Source: Gilliamella sp. wkB112
Lineage (GTDB): Bacteria; Pseudomonadota; Gammaproteobacteria; Enterobacterales; Orbaceae
NCBI RefSeq assembly: GCF_001690685.1
Contig: NZ_LZGL01000005.1
Location: forward strand, 62,001-126,000
DNA: 64,000 nucleotides
Direction of reading: 5' to 3'
Part shown: in pieces, positions 39,281-49,208 of the stretch
Numbering within the stretch: the stretch's first letter is position 1
Layout: every line of letters begins with the position of its first letter
Made by a program: the position numbers and the translations under genes
The notes under the pieces: model-generated
Seen by the model: the letters and a program-made list of their open reading frames with translations, nothing else
Told to the model about the DNA's origin: nothing
The model's database searches: none

Positions 39281-41449
39281 CTAGTTATCAATAGGATCAA
39301 CATCAATACTCCATCGGACTTTTGGTATTTCATCCCATTTTTCCATAGCAATAATAAGTTGATCTAATATTTGTTGTAATTTTTGCCGGTTAGTATGTTG
39401 CAATAATAACTGCCAACGATTGTAGCCTGCTTTTTTAGGTTGGTTTGCTGGCATTGGTCCCAGTTGCCATAATGCCTGGTCGCTATTAATTTTTATCCAA
39501 TCATAAATTTTTTGCAAAAAATTTGGCGCGTAATGGTTATTACGATCTGCTGCACGAATAAGCACTTGATAGCTGAAGGGAGGTAATTGAGTCTGTTGTC
39601 TTTCTTGTAAGGTAAGCTTAGCAAATTCTTGATAACCTTTGGTTAGTAGAACATTTAATAATGGGTGATCTGGATGATAAGTTTGTAAAATAACTTCTCC
39701 AGTTTTGTTTTCTCGTCCGGCACGCCCCGATACCTGAGTGTAAATTTGCGCAAATCTTTCAGTTGCCCGAAAATCACTAGAAAACAATGCGCCATCTACA
39801 TCAACAATCCCAACTAATGTAACATCAGGGAAATGATGACCTTTGGCTAAAATTTGTGTGCCAACTAAAATATGAGCACCACCTTGTTGAATATTTGTTA
39901 AATAACTATTTAATGCTCCTTTTTTGCTTACAGTATCACGATCTATGCGACTAATTTTGGTATTAGGGAATAATATTTCTAGTTGTTTTTCTAATTGTTC
40001 AGTGCCAAAACCTATAGGAATTAAATGAGTAGAACCACATTTAGGACATTGTTCTGGAACTATTCTTGTTGTATCACAATAATGACAAATAAGCTTATGT
40101 TGTTTTTGATGATACGTATAAGGTCGATCACAGCGTGGGCATTCGGCTATCCAACCACAATCATGACAGATCAACAATGGTGAAAAACCTCGACGATTTA
40201 AGAATAATATTATTTGATTATTATTAGATAAATGTTGTTTTATTTTTGCTATTAATGGTTGTGATAAGCCAGCTTTAAGTACTAGTCCGCGTAGATCTAA
40301 AATAGATTGTTTAGCAAATGTAGCATTACCTGCTCTTTCTGTCAGTGGTAATAATTGGTACTTACCGTTGTGGGTATTATTTAAAGTTTCTAATGAAGGC
40401 GTAGCTGAACCTAAGATAATTGGTATATTGTCGATTTTAGCTCGAATAATAGCTAAGTCACGGGCATGATAGCGCCAACCTTCTTGTTGTTTATAGGAAC
40501 TATCATGTTCTTCATCGATAATAATCATCCCTAAATTTTTGAATGGCGTAAATAAGGAAGAACGAGTTCCAATTAAAACAGCCGTTTCACCATGTTTACT
40601 TCTTAACCAAACATTTAACCTTTGTTTTTCCGTTAATGCTGAATGCAGAACATCAATAGGTGCATTAAAACGTTGTTGAAAGCGTTTAATTGTTTGTGGG
40701 GTTAGACTAATTTCAGGAACAAGTACTAGTGCTTGCTTACCTGAGGCAAGAATTTTAGAAAGAATATTCAAATAGACTTCGGTTTTTCCAGAGCCGGTTA
40801 CACCGTCTAATAAAAATACACCAAAATGGTGATTTTGGTTATTTATTGTTGTAATTGCATGCAATTGCTCGTTATTTAATTTAATAGAATTTGGATTGAT
40901 TGAAAAATTATTACGCCAATCTATTAGATTTTTGGGGATTATTTGTTGTTGTATAAGTAGTTTTCTTTGTAATTCATGATAGGTAGCTAATTTAAAATTA
41001 GTTTCTATAATTGAGTTAGCTCTAAAGGATGATAATAATAATTTTTGTTTAGGCGATCGAGATAATGTTTGTAAATCGATTTTTCGACCAAGCTCAGTTA
41101 ATTGCCATTGTTTAATTTCATCGTTAATAGCTTTTCTTCCTTGCCTTAATAGAATAGGCATTGCATGAAATAACACTTCACCCATTGGGTAATGGTAATA
41201 ATTTATCGCCCAATTTAGTAATTGCCAAATTGAATTAGTAAAAAGAGGAGTAGTATCAATAACTGCAATGATTGGTTTTAATTCTTCTATATCAAATTTG
41301 CTTTGTTGATCTATGTTTACAATTATGCCAATTGATTCTCGATTTCCAAAAGGGACTTTAACTCGCATACCTATTTGTGCAGGTATCACTAATTGATAAT
41401 CAAAAAGTCGATAAATTGGTACAGGTAAAGCCACATGAGCAACAAGCAT
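39281..41449 (-). CDS. priA: PriA, primosomal replication-restart helicase
   Basis: 722 residues from ATG 41449. The frame opens further at TTG 41512, but this ATG gives MLVAHVALPVPIYRLFDY, which aligns with the E. coli start. Walker A is GVTGSGKTEVY, the DEAH-type box is DEEHDSSYKQQ, and a cysteine-rich zinc region includes CHDCGWIAECPRCD and CPKCGS. PriA reloads the replisome at stalled forks. Its ribosome-binding site is weak, consistent with low expression. It lies alone, divergent from moaC. Confidence 0.94.
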   Translation of the reverse strand: MLVAHVALPVPIYRLFDYQLVIPAQIGMRVKVPFGNRESIGIIVNIDQQSKFDIEELKPIIAVIDTTPLFTNSIWQLLNWAINYYHYPMGEVLFHAMPILLRQGRKAINDEIKQWQLTELGRKIDLQTLSRSPKQKLLLSSFRANSIIETNFKLATYHELQRKLLIQQQIIPKNLIDWRNNFSINPNSIKLNNEQLHAITTINNQNHHFGVFLLDGVTGSGKTEVYLNILSKILASGKQALVLVPEISLTPQTIKRFQQRFNAPIDVLHSALTEKQRLNVWLRSKHGETAVLIGTRSSLFTPFKNLGMIIIDEEHDSSYKQQEGWRYHARDLAIIRAKIDNIPIILGSATPSLETLNNTHNGKYQLLPLTERAGNATFAKQSILDLRGLVLKAGLSQPLIAKIKQHLSNNNQIILFLNRRGFSPLLICHDCGWIAECPRCDRPYTYHQKQHKLICHYCDTTRIVPEQCPKCGSTHLIPIGFGTEQLEKQLEILFPNTKISRIDRDTVSKKGALNSYLTNIQQGGAHILVGTQILAKGHHFPDVTLVGIVDVDGALFSSDFRATERFAQIYTQVSGRAGRENKTGEVILQTYHPDHPLLNVLLTKGYQEFAKLTLQERQQTQLPPFSYQVLIRAADRNNHYAPNFLQKIYDWIKINSDQALWQLGPMPANQPKKAGYNRWQLLLQHTNRQKLQQILDQLIIAMEKWDEIPKVRWSIDVDPIDN

Positions 41450-41655
41450 TAAAAAGTCACAATAAAAATTAAATAGATTATTCATTGTACGCAGTTTTTT
41501 TATAAGTCGCAAAATCTAGGCCAACTGATTTACTATTTTTTATACTGCTAGAATGATTACTTTGATATAAAACTATATTTTGCATTTGAATAAAATTATT
41601 TCATATTATTTTAGTTATAATCCATACAATGGAAAGGTGGTAAGCATTTTCAAAT

Positions 41656-41674
41656 TTTGTTATCTTGTAACAAA
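41656..41674. promoter_or_regulatory. Inverted repeat upstream of moaC
   Basis: TTTGTTA and TAACAAA, perfect 7-base arms with a 5-base spacer, about 32 bases before the moaC start and downstream of a TATAAT at 41616-41621. It could be an operator or an RNA hairpin in the leader. The leader is too short for a full molybdenum-cofactor riboswitch. Confidence 0.35.
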
Positions 41675-41706
41675 TACAGATAAGTTATGTGTAAAGGTTA
41701 TGATTT

Positions 41707-42186
41707 ATGTCACAGTCATTGTCTCATATTAATCAATATGGGGATGCCCATATGGTTGATGTTTCTGAGAAACTAATAACAACAAGAGAAGCAAAAGCAG
41801 AGTCTTTTGTGTTAATGGATGATGAAACGCTTAATATAATTATTGCAGGTAAACATTTTAAAGGTGATGTTTTTGCTACTGCACGGATTGCTGGTATTCA
41901 AGCAGCTAAAAAAACGTGGGAACTTATTCCTTTATGCCATCCTTTATTGCTTACTAAAGTTGAAATAAATATTGTAGCTGATACTGACAATAATCGTGTT
42001 AGGATTGAATCTATATGCCGAGTAAATGGTCAAACCGGTGTTGAAATGGAAGCATTAGTTGCTGCATCAGTTGCGGCTTTAACTATTTATGATATGTGCA
42101 AAGCTGTCCAAAAGGATATGGTAATTACTCAAGTTAGATTATTGAGTAAAACAGGTGGTAAATCAGGTAGTTTTGTTGCTGAATAA
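41707..42186 (+). CDS. moaC: MoaC, cyclic pyranopterin monophosphate synthase
   Basis: 159 residues. Completes cyclic pyranopterin formation in molybdenum cofactor synthesis. Family motifs: [68 protein letters not shown] and GGKSGSF. The moaA gene that precedes it in E. coli is not here, so the first step must be encoded elsewhere. moaD and moaE follow closely. Confidence 0.96.
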   Translation: MSQSLSHINQYGDAHMVDVSEKLITTREAKAESFVLMDDETLNIIIAGKHFKGDVFATARIAGIQAAKKTWELIPLCHPLLLTKVEINIVADTDNNRVRIESICRVNGQTGVEMEALVAASVAALTIYDMCKAVQKDMVITQVRLLSKTGGKSGSFVAE

Positions 42187-42202
42187 TAATATAGATAATA
42201 AA

Positions 42203-42448
42203 ATGAATAAAATTATTTTTTTTGCTCAGATTCGAGAATTAATCGGTGTTGAAAGTATTAAACTTGATGCTAGTAATTTGTCAGTTGCTAATCTTTTAGA
42301 CCAGTTAAGCCTGCGCGGAGATAAATGGGCATTAACATTAAAAGAAAATGTGGCTTTATGTGCCATTAATCAAATATTAGTTGATGTTGATTATATTATT
42401 GAAGATGGTGATGAAATCGCTTTTTTCCCTCCAGTAACAGGTGGTTGA
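42203..42448 (+). CDS. moaD: MoaD, molybdopterin synthase small (sulfur carrier) subunit
   Basis: 81 residues from ATG 42203; the open frame extends back into moaC, but this start gives the normal MoaD length. Ubiquitin-like fold ending in the diagnostic PPVTGG; the terminal Gly-Gly is thiocarboxylated and donates sulfur. moaE follows after 6 bases. Confidence 0.94.
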   Translation: MNKIIFFAQIRELIGVESIKLDASNLSVANLLDQLSLRGDKWALTLKENVALCAINQILVDVDYIIEDGDEIAFFPPVTGG

Positions 42449-42454
42449 GATACT

Positions 42455-42898
42455 ATGAATATTATACAGGTTACTGACCAACCAATTGCTATTGATAGTT
42501 TGTTTGATTGGTTATCGGAAACCCCTCAAGATGGCGCCGTGGTTACTTTTATTGGTAAGGTCCGTTCACTTGATAATCAAATCACAAGCCTTTATTTAGA
42601 ACACTACTCTGGTATGACTGAAAAAGTTTTAGCTAAAATAGTTAATCAGGCTAGATCAAAATGGCAAATAAATAGAGTAGCTGTTATTCATAGAGTTGGT
42701 GAAATTAATGCTGGTGAGAAGATTGTTTTTGTAGGCGTTAGTAGTGCTCATAGAACAGATTCTTTCGCTGCAACTGAATTTATTATGGATTTATTGAAAA
42801 ATGAAGCCCCATTTTGGAAAAAAGAACGAACGGATCAAGGGGAATATTGGGTCAAAGCGAAAAAATCTGATGCTGAGGCCTTGAAAAAATGGTATTGA
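42455..42898 (+). CDS. moaE: MoaE, molybdopterin synthase large subunit
   Basis: 147 residues. With MoaD it converts cyclic pyranopterin monophosphate to molybdopterin. Conserved segments: GAVVTFIGKVR, LYLEHYSGMTEKVL, IHRVGEINAGE and FWKKERTDQGEYW, the last containing the active-site lysines. Translation is likely coupled to moaD. Confidence 0.96.
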   Translation: MNIIQVTDQPIAIDSLFDWLSETPQDGAVVTFIGKVRSLDNQITSLYLEHYSGMTEKVLAKIVNQARSKWQINRVAVIHRVGEINAGEKIVFVGVSSAHRTDSFAATEFIMDLLKNEAPFWKKERTDQGEYWVKAKKSDAEALKKWY

Positions 42899-42958
42899 TC
42901 CCTATTTAAGCTTATAATATAGAATATATTATATAATTTATTTTGTGAGAGGTAATGA

Positions 42959-43690
42959 ATGGCTAATTACTCGCCTAACGGTTCAATTATTGAACAATCT
43001 GGTAGTCGTATTCAAACATATATGAGTCATGTTTATGGTTGGATGACTGTTGGTTTGCTTTTAACTGCATTAGTTGCATGGTATGCTTCATCCAGCGAAG
43101 CAATGCAACAATTGTTGTTTGTTATTGATTATAGAGGATATTATTCACTTTCTGTTCTTTCATGGATTTTAATAATAGCTGAACTTGGTTTAGTTTTTGC
43201 TCTATCAGGAATGATTAATCGTTTATCTGGAAGTGCAGCAACAACCATGTTTATGTTATATTCCGTTTTAAGCGGTTTAACATTAAGTTCTATTTTTATT
43301 GCATATACAAGTTCGTCCATTGTTAGCGTATTTTTTATTACTGCAGGGATGTTTGCAACACTGGCTTTCTATGGTTATACCACTAAACGCGATTTATCCG
43401 CTTTTGGGCGTTTTTTATTTATGGGATTAGTTGGTATTGTTATCGCTTCTCTCGTTAATATGTTTATGCATAGTGCACCATTAATGTGGGCAATTACTTA
43501 TATTGGCGTGTTTGTATTTGCAGGTTTAACGGCTTATGATACTCAAAAACTGAAAGAATTAGGTGAACATTTACCTCAAGATGATCAAAATGTGTTTAGA
43601 CGTTTTGTTATTCTAGGTTCCTTAACTCTTTACCTTGATTTTATTAATTTATTTATAATGTTATTAAGAGTTTTTGCTGATCGTCGATAA
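42959..43690 (+). CDS. ybhL: YbhL, Bax-inhibitor-1 family membrane protein
   Basis: 243 residues with seven membrane segments. It aligns with E. coli YbhL across its length: QTYMSHVYGWMTVGLLLTA, YGYTTKRDLSAFG, TYIGVFVFAGLTAYDTQKLK and LGSLTLYLDFINLF. The Asp pair of the C-terminal half typical of the BI-1/YetJ calcium-leak family is present (AYDTQK). In E. coli ybhL also follows moaE. Function in gammaproteobacteria is not settled. A strong terminator ends the unit. Confidence 0.92.
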   Translation: MANYSPNGSIIEQSGSRIQTYMSHVYGWMTVGLLLTALVAWYASSSEAMQQLLFVIDYRGYYSLSVLSWILIIAELGLVFALSGMINRLSGSAATTMFMLYSVLSGLTLSSIFIAYTSSSIVSVFFITAGMFATLAFYGYTTKRDLSAFGRFLFMGLVGIVIASLVNMFMHSAPLMWAITYIGVFVFAGLTAYDTQKLKELGEHLPQDDQNVFRRFVILGSLTLYLDFINLFIMLLRVFADRR

Positions 43691-43710
43691 GTTAACTTCT
43701 TAAATATATA

Positions 43711-43736
43711 AAGGACTCTTAAATGAGTCCTTTTTT
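43711..43736 (+). terminator. Terminator after ybhL
   Basis: AAGGACTC/GAGTCCTT perfect stem, 6-base loop, then a T-run. Confidence 0.9.
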
Positions 43737-43871
43737 GTTAATATTTCATTAGTAATTTATTGATGTAGTGTTAGTTTGTTAAAAACTTTCAGAAAAATAC
43801 GGTTTTGGAGTATAAAATACTGTATTATTTGAAGATTATAGAATCTAGGACTTATTTATTAGTGAATTACT

Positions 43872-45695
43872 ATGAAAAAATTATATTATTTTGTTCTGAT
43901 CAATATCTTCATTTCATCATTTATAACAATACGTTATTTTAGTGTACCTGGAGCTTCATTTACTTGGGTTGGTAGCTTATTTTCAGTATTTGCTGTTTTA
44001 GGTCAATATTTTTTATTATATTTATTAGTTTTTTTTATATGTATTCCATTGCTTCGCTTTCGAAAATGCATTAAACATCTAGTTGTAGCAGTTATTTTTG
44101 GTTTATTACAAATTGCATTATACATTGATACAATAGTATTTGAGCAGTATCGTTTTCACATTAATCAATCTGTTATATCGCTAATTTTATCTGGGCAAGT
44201 GGTTGATTTTTCATTAATAACTTATTTTTTAATGTTTGGACTCTTGCTGATAGTATGCGGAATTGAATATGGTATTTTATGTTTCCTCGATAAGTTAATT
44301 GCTAGAAAAAAGCCATATCATCGACGTTCCTGTCTTGTCATTATATCGGTGATATTTCTAGGAAGTTCATTACTAATGAGCCATTTAGTGCATATGGTGG
44401 CATTTTATTATGCTTACGCCCCAATTATGGTTGTGAAAGAATATATTCCGCTTTACCGTCCATTTACTTCCAAAGAAATAATGAGCTTTTTTGATAAACA
44501 AGGACAACATAAAGTTCTTTATCAGAAGGATAACCAACATGCTAGTATTTTTTACCCACACACTAAGTTAATTATTAATCCTGATAATAAAATGCCACCC
44601 AATATTATGTTTATTGTGTTAGATTCTTGGCGTTATGATACTTTTAATGAGCAAGTATCTCCTAATACCTATCATTTTGCACAACAAAATAATGGGGTGG
44701 TTTTTAATAATCATTACTCAACTGGTAATGCAACAAGAACTGGTATTTTTGGCTTGTTTTATGGGATTCCAGGTACTTATTGGGATGCATTTTTGCGTAA
44801 CAGTATTCCATCGTTATTCATCACAACTTTGCAACAAAAAAATTACAATATTGGTATATTTACTTCAGCGAAAGTCTCAGCTCCTGAGTTTGATCGTACT
44901 GCCTTTTTAACCATTGAAAATTTGCGGATTAGTAGTGATGATGGGCCAGCTGCTAGCAGAGATAAGCAAATAACAAATGATTGGTTACAATGGTATAACA
45001 AACGTAATAAAGCTGAACCAACATTTTCTTTTTTATTTTATGATGCACCACATGCATATGATTTTCCAAAAGACTTTTCGGTCAAATTTAGACCTATTAG
45101 TGATATTAATTATATGACGCTTGACAATGATACAGATCCAGAGCCAATTTTTAATCGTTATAAACAAAGTGTTTATTATGATGATTATTTATTACAAAAT
45201 ATTTACGATGAGCTGAAAGCTTCTGATACTTTAGATAACACATTAATAGTAATCACCGGCGATCATGGGCAAGAAATGAACGATAATAAACTCGGTTTTT
45301 GGGGACACAATGGTAATTATACCGATGCTCAAACCAAAGTCCCTTTTATAATTATAGGTGGGAAAGAATTAGATAATCTTAGAATTAATGCTAATCAACT
45401 AACTAGTCATGAGGATGTCGTGCCTTCACTCATGAAACATTTTTTAAATGTAAAAAATGACATAAATGATTATTCAACTGGCTATGATCTTTTTAATCCA
45501 ATAGTTGACCGTAATTGGTTGTTAATGTCAAATTATAGTTCTTATGCAATTCGAACTATGGATAATATTTATTTTGTTAACCGTTTAGGCATTAGCCATT
45601 ATATGGATTCACATAATCATGAGATTGATAGTATACCTAATTATGAATATATCCAATCAGCGATGAATAATATGCGATATTTCTTTAAAAAATAA
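43872..45695 (+). CDS. YejM/PbgA/LapC-like membrane protein with alkaline-phosphatase-fold domain
   Basis: 607 residues. Five membrane segments occupy residues 1-175, followed by a linker and a periplasmic sulfatase-type domain (about 243-600). The hallmark GIFGLFYGIP matches E. coli YejM, the inner-membrane regulator that restrains LpxC breakdown through LapB/FtsH according to LPS level. Metal-site residues look complete: Asp251 (FIVLDSWRYD), Thr288 (TGNATRTG), Asp464-His465 (ITGDHGQEM) and His479. As I recall the E. coli protein, the Asp-His pair is lost there, so this homologue may be catalytic. It could instead be a paralogue of YejM. It has its own terminator. Confidence 0.78.
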   Translation: MKKLYYFVLINIFISSFITIRYFSVPGASFTWVGSLFSVFAVLGQYFLLYLLVFFICIPLLRFRKCIKHLVVAVIFGLLQIALYIDTIVFEQYRFHINQSVISLILSGQVVDFSLITYFLMFGLLLIVCGIEYGILCFLDKLIARKKPYHRRSCLVIISVIFLGSSLLMSHLVHMVAFYYAYAPIMVVKEYIPLYRPFTSKEIMSFFDKQGQHKVLYQKDNQHASIFYPHTKLIINPDNKMPPNIMFIVLDSWRYDTFNEQVSPNTYHFAQQNNGVVFNNHYSTGNATRTGIFGLFYGIPGTYWDAFLRNSIPSLFITTLQQKNYNIGIFTSAKVSAPEFDRTAFLTIENLRISSDDGPAASRDKQITNDWLQWYNKRNKAEPTFSFLFYDAPHAYDFPKDFSVKFRPISDINYMTLDNDTDPEPIFNRYKQSVYYDDYLLQNIYDELKASDTLDNTLIVITGDHGQEMNDNKLGFWGHNGNYTDAQTKVPFIIIGGKELDNLRINANQLTSHEDVVPSLMKHFLNVKNDINDYSTGYDLFNPIVDRNWLLMSNYSSYAIRTMDNIYFVNRLGISHYMDSHNHEIDSIPNYEYIQSAMNNMRYFFKK

Positions 45696-45701
45696 CCATA
45701 A

Positions 45702-45730
45702 ATCCGCCAATAATGGCGGATATTTATTTT
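45702..45730. terminator. Bidirectional terminator between yejM-like gene and sppA
   Basis: Perfect stem ATCCGCCA/TGGCGGAT with a 4-base loop, T-rich on the right for the plus strand and A-rich on the left for minus-strand transcripts. Confidence 0.85.
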
Positions 45731-45731
45731 A

Positions 45732-47558
45732 TTAACGAACATCAGCACAATTCAAACAGTAAACATAACGATTTTGAGCGTCGTGAAATTTATCCCATAA
45801 AGATACTTGATGCCGTAATTGTTTTACTTCCGGCATTTGTTCGAATAAAATTTCAGCAACTGATCGTGGTAATACCGTAGATATATCTGAATAAAATGCA
45901 TCAAACCAATTATCATCATGTTTTTGCCAATCAATTTGATAATCAGATAAATTAGCTAATGTTGCTGCAATTTCAATAGCATCATCAATATCCCCTAATT
46001 TATCGACTAAACCATTTTTACTTGCTTCTGTACCTAACCAAACTTGTCCTTGTCCAATTTTATCAACTTGTTCTGTTGTCATATTACGTGCCTTGGCAAC
46101 CAGTGAAATAAATGTGTTATAACCATTTTCAATATTAATTTGAATTAGCTGATTTACTTCCTGAGGTAAATCTTGAACAAGGCTAATATTGGATAGCGGA
46201 GATGTGGCAACTCCGTCACTATAAATACCGATACTAGATAATGATTTTTCAAATGTTGGAATAATGCCAAAAATACCGATAGAACCGGTAATAGTATTTG
46301 GATTAGCTATAATATAATCAGATTCGGTTGAGATCCAATAACCACCGGAAGCAGCCATTTCACCCATTGAAACTACCACTGGAATATGTTGAGCTCGTAT
46401 GGCTTCAAGTTCTTGCCGAATTGCCTCAGATGCTTCAACACTTCCTCCGGGACTGTTAACACGTAATACGATTGCTTCAACAAGTAAATTGTTACGAATT
46501 TTTTGGAGTTGTTCAATAATATCCCTACTATCAGCAATTTTGTTATTTTTATTATTATCTTCAGATTCTGTTAGAGTACCATTAATAAAAACTACTGCTA
46601 TCACAGGTTTAGATTTATTCTTCTCAGATTGTTCATTTCCCTGGCTAAGTTGATAATCGTATATGCTAACTTTATTAGGAGAAATTAAATCAAGTTCAAA
46701 TTCATAATTAGAAGATATAACATCAATTAAGCCATTTGATAAAGCATATTGAGACATGCTTCCATTTACATTTTTCAGCTCTGATAACATAATATCTGTA
46801 GAAGGGACTAGTTGTGTAGCAGCATGTTTTCTCTGAATTGCAATATCATTGAGATAATTGTCCCACATTAATGTCAGCCAGCGAGAGGTATTGCTTTTTG
46901 CTTCTTGAGACATGTTATCGCGTATAAAAGGTTCTACTGCTGATTTATAGGTTCCAACTCTGAAAATGTGAGTATTGACTTTTAAATTATCAAGTAATGT
47001 TTTATAGTACAAGTTATTAGCTGACAAGCCATATACATTAATTGCACCTTGGGGATTTAAATAAATTTTATCAGCATAACTTGCTAAATAATATTGACTC
47101 TGATTGAAATTTGAACCAATGGCATATATAGGTTTTTTAGCGTCACTGAACTTAGATAAATATTTACCAATATATTGTAGTGAAGTCATATCAGTACCCA
47201 CAAAGTTATCAAGCTTTAGGATAATACTGTTAATGTTAGGATCATTGGTGGCTTGAGCTATCTTTTGCGTTAATATAAATAGACTATTTTCACGCGAAGT
47301 ATTTATCTTAGTTCCACGTATTTTATTCTGTAAAGTATAAAAATCATCAGAATAAGGTGTATTATCAACAATTACGCCTTCAATATCTAATACTAGCGCT
47401 CCTTTTTGTGGAACGGTTTCCTTTTTTTGAATTTCTTTTACAAATGTGATACCACTGATAACCAAAATGATTATTATTAAAAAAATAAGATTAAGGAAGA
47501 TTTCTCTAATTAAGTTGATAACTTTCCAAATTGATTTAATTACAGAGAGAATAGACAT
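45732..47558 (-). CDS. sppA: SppA, signal peptide peptidase (protease IV, 67K type)
   Basis: 608 residues, close to E. coli SppA (618). One N-terminal membrane anchor (about 22-40) leads into two homologous peptidase S49 domains. The catalytic pair is visible: Lys205 in VGTYKSAVEPF in the first half and Ser404 in GEMAASGGYW in the second. SppA degrades cleaved signal peptides at the inner membrane. It is the last gene of the lptD-surA-rsmA-apaH-sppA run; in E. coli sppA is elsewhere. Confidence 0.95.
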   Translation of the reverse strand: MSILSVIKSIWKVINLIREIFLNLIFLIIIILVISGITFVKEIQKKETVPQKGALVLDIEGVIVDNTPYSDDFYTLQNKIRGTKINTSRENSLFILTQKIAQATNDPNINSIILKLDNFVGTDMTSLQYIGKYLSKFSDAKKPIYAIGSNFNQSQYYLASYADKIYLNPQGAINVYGLSANNLYYKTLLDNLKVNTHIFRVGTYKSAVEPFIRDNMSQEAKSNTSRWLTLMWDNYLNDIAIQRKHAATQLVPSTDIMLSELKNVNGSMSQYALSNGLIDVISSNYEFELDLISPNKVSIYDYQLSQGNEQSEKNKSKPVIAVVFINGTLTESEDNNKNNKIADSRDIIEQLQKIRNNLLVEAIVLRVNSPGGSVEASEAIRQELEAIRAQHIPVVVSMGEMAASGGYWISTESDYIIANPNTITGSIGIFGIIPTFEKSLSSIGIYSDGVATSPLSNISLVQDLPQEVNQLIQINIENGYNTFISLVAKARNMTTEQVDKIGQGQVWLGTEASKNGLVDKLGDIDDAIEIAATLANLSDYQIDWQKHDDNWFDAFYSDISTVLPRSVAEILFEQMPEVKQLRHQVSLWDKFHDAQNRYVYCLNCADVR

Positions 47559-47572
47559 AATAAATGACCTTT

Positions 47573-48406
47573 TTATAGTGATTTATTTAATTTCTTGGCT
47601 TCTATATTTCTTTTTTTGAAATATTTTTTGTCTTCAAAACGTAAGCAGGTTAATTTACCTCCCCAACAACACCCTGTGTCAAGAGCATAAACATGCTCAG
47701 GAGTACCTTTACCATTCAAAGCTGCCCAGTGACCAAAAGCAATGCTATATTCGGATGGAATTTTACTTGGTAATAAAAACCAAGGTTTAAGTTTGCTTGG
47801 TACTTGATCTGGTAATTTTTTATAATAGAAATCAAGTCTGCCATCACCATAACAAAAACGCATACGTGTTAAGGCATTGGCGATATAACGTAAACGCTCA
47901 AAACCTTGCAATTCTGTTGACCATTCATCAGGAAAGTTGCCATACATTTTGTCAAGGAAAAGAGGGTAGGAATCACTAGATAGAACTACATTTAGATCAT
48001 AGGCACACTTTTTTAGCGTTTCAAGATCCCATTGAGGTGAAATCCCAGCATGCGTCATAATGAGCTTTAGTTGTTCATCTATTTGAATTAATGGTTGTTT
48101 ACGTAACCAATTCATTAACTCATCATAGTCATGGGCAGCTAATACACTAGTAAGATTATCTTTTTTTTGGGGGGGGGTAACCTTAGCATAAATTGACAAT
48201 AAATGAAGGTCATGATTGCCTAATACTAAACGAATTTGATCATTATTGCTTTTAACAAATCGCAAAACATCAAGTGAGTTAGGTCCTCTCGCAACAAGAT
48301 CTCCAGTTAACCATAATGTATCGGATGATGAAAATTTTACTTTTTCAAGTAGTCGCATAAATTCATCATAACAACCATGGATATCGCCAATTAGTAAGTT
48401 CGCCAT
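47573..48406 (-). CDS. apaH: ApaH, diadenosine tetraphosphatase
   Basis: 277 residues from ATG 48406; the frame extends 24 bases further into rsmA, but this start matches [15 protein letters not shown] of the family. It hydrolyses Ap4A to two ADP and removes Np4 caps from RNA. Metallophosphatase motifs: [28 protein letters not shown] and a late FGHWA with LDTGCCWGG. Codons 77-82 contain nine C followed by eight A on the coding strand (48161-48177), an unusual slippage-prone tract. apaG, usually just upstream, is missing. Confidence 0.95.
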   Translation of the reverse strand: MANLLIGDIHGCYDEFMRLLEKVKFSSSDTLWLTGDLVARGPNSLDVLRFVKSNNDQIRLVLGNHDLHLLSIYAKVTPPQKKDNLTSVLAAHDYDELMNWLRKQPLIQIDEQLKLIMTHAGISPQWDLETLKKCAYDLNVVLSSDSYPLFLDKMYGNFPDEWSTELQGFERLRYIANALTRMRFCYGDGRLDFYYKKLPDQVPSKLKPWFLLPSKIPSEYSIAFGHWAALNGKGTPEHVYALDTGCCWGGKLTCLRFEDKKYFKKRNIEAKKLNKSL

Positions 48407-48410
48407 ATTA

Positions 48411-49208
48411 TTATTTCCATGCATTTGCAAGTAGACAATATTGTTCCACAGTTAGATTCTCAGCACGTAAATTAGGATCAATATTTAACTCTGTTAGTTG
48501 TTCAATAGTGAACATATTGCTCAAACTATTACGAATAGTTTTACGGCGTTGATTAAATGCTTCTGTTGTTAAACGGGAAAGTATTTTAATATCATTCACA
48601 ATATAAGGCTTATTCTTATATGGAATAAGTTTAACTACGGCTGAATCCACTTTAGGAGCTGGTTTAAAAGACGTTGGTGGTACTTCTAATACAGGAATAA
48701 TTTGGCAATAATATTGAGCCATTACGCTAAGTCTTCCATAATCTTTACTATTGGGTGCTGCGACTAGACGAGTGACAACTTCTTTTTGTAACATAAAGTG
48801 CATATCTGCAATCTTATCGGCAAACTTAAAAAGATGGAACATCAGCGGTGTTGAAATATTATAAGGTAAATTACCAAATACTCTTAAAGATTTACCATGC
48901 TGAGTATATAACTGATTAAAATCATATGTTAAGGCATCTTGTTCTATAACTGTGATTTTATGATTTAATAATGGATTTTCAAGGAGCCGACTAGCTAAAT
49001 CACGATCAATTTCAATAACCGACAAATGCTCTACACATTTACTGACAGGTATTGTTAAAGCAGCAAGCCCAGGTCCGATTTCGACCAAAGCTTGTTCTGC
49101 CTTAGGCTGTATAGCTGCTACAATGCTTTCAATAATAAACTCATCATGTAAAAAATTTTGTCCAAATCGTTTACGAGCAAAGTGCCCTTGATGAACACGA
49201 TTACTCAT
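48411..49208 (-). CDS. rsmA: RsmA (KsgA), 16S rRNA dimethyladenosine transferase
   Basis: 265 residues. Dimethylates two adjacent adenosines near the 3' end of 16S rRNA during 30S maturation. [11 protein letters not shown], the SAM-binding [11 protein letters not shown] and the catalytic [12 protein letters not shown] are intact, and the C-terminal [16 protein letters not shown] is typical. It overlaps the end of surA by 8 bases. In E. coli pdxA sits between surA and rsmA; here it is absent. Confidence 0.97.
   Translation of the reverse strand: MSNRVHQGHFARKRFGQNFLHDEFIIESIVAAIQPKAEQALVEIGPGLAALTIPVSKCVEHLSVIEIDRDLASRLLENPLLNHKITVIEQDALTYDFNQLYTQHGKSLRVFGNLPYNISTPLMFHLFKFADKIADMHFMLQKEVVTRLVAAPNSKDYGRLSVMAQYYCQIIPVLEVPPTSFKPAPKVDSAVVKLIPYKNKPYIVNDIKILSRLTTEAFNQRRKTIRNSLSNMFTIEQLTELNIDPNLRAENLTVEQYCLLANAWK

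Noticed and set aside
41450-41512. 21-residue N-terminal extension of PriA from TTG 41512
   Set aside because: PriA proteins begin at the VAHVALPVP strand; the extension has no homology that I recognise and no ribosome-binding site.
41513-41706. Molybdenum cofactor riboswitch before moaC
   Set aside because: The likely leader after TATAAT 41616 is under 90 bases, too short for the known element, and I cannot fold the expected multi-helix structure; only a 7-base inverted repeat is seen.
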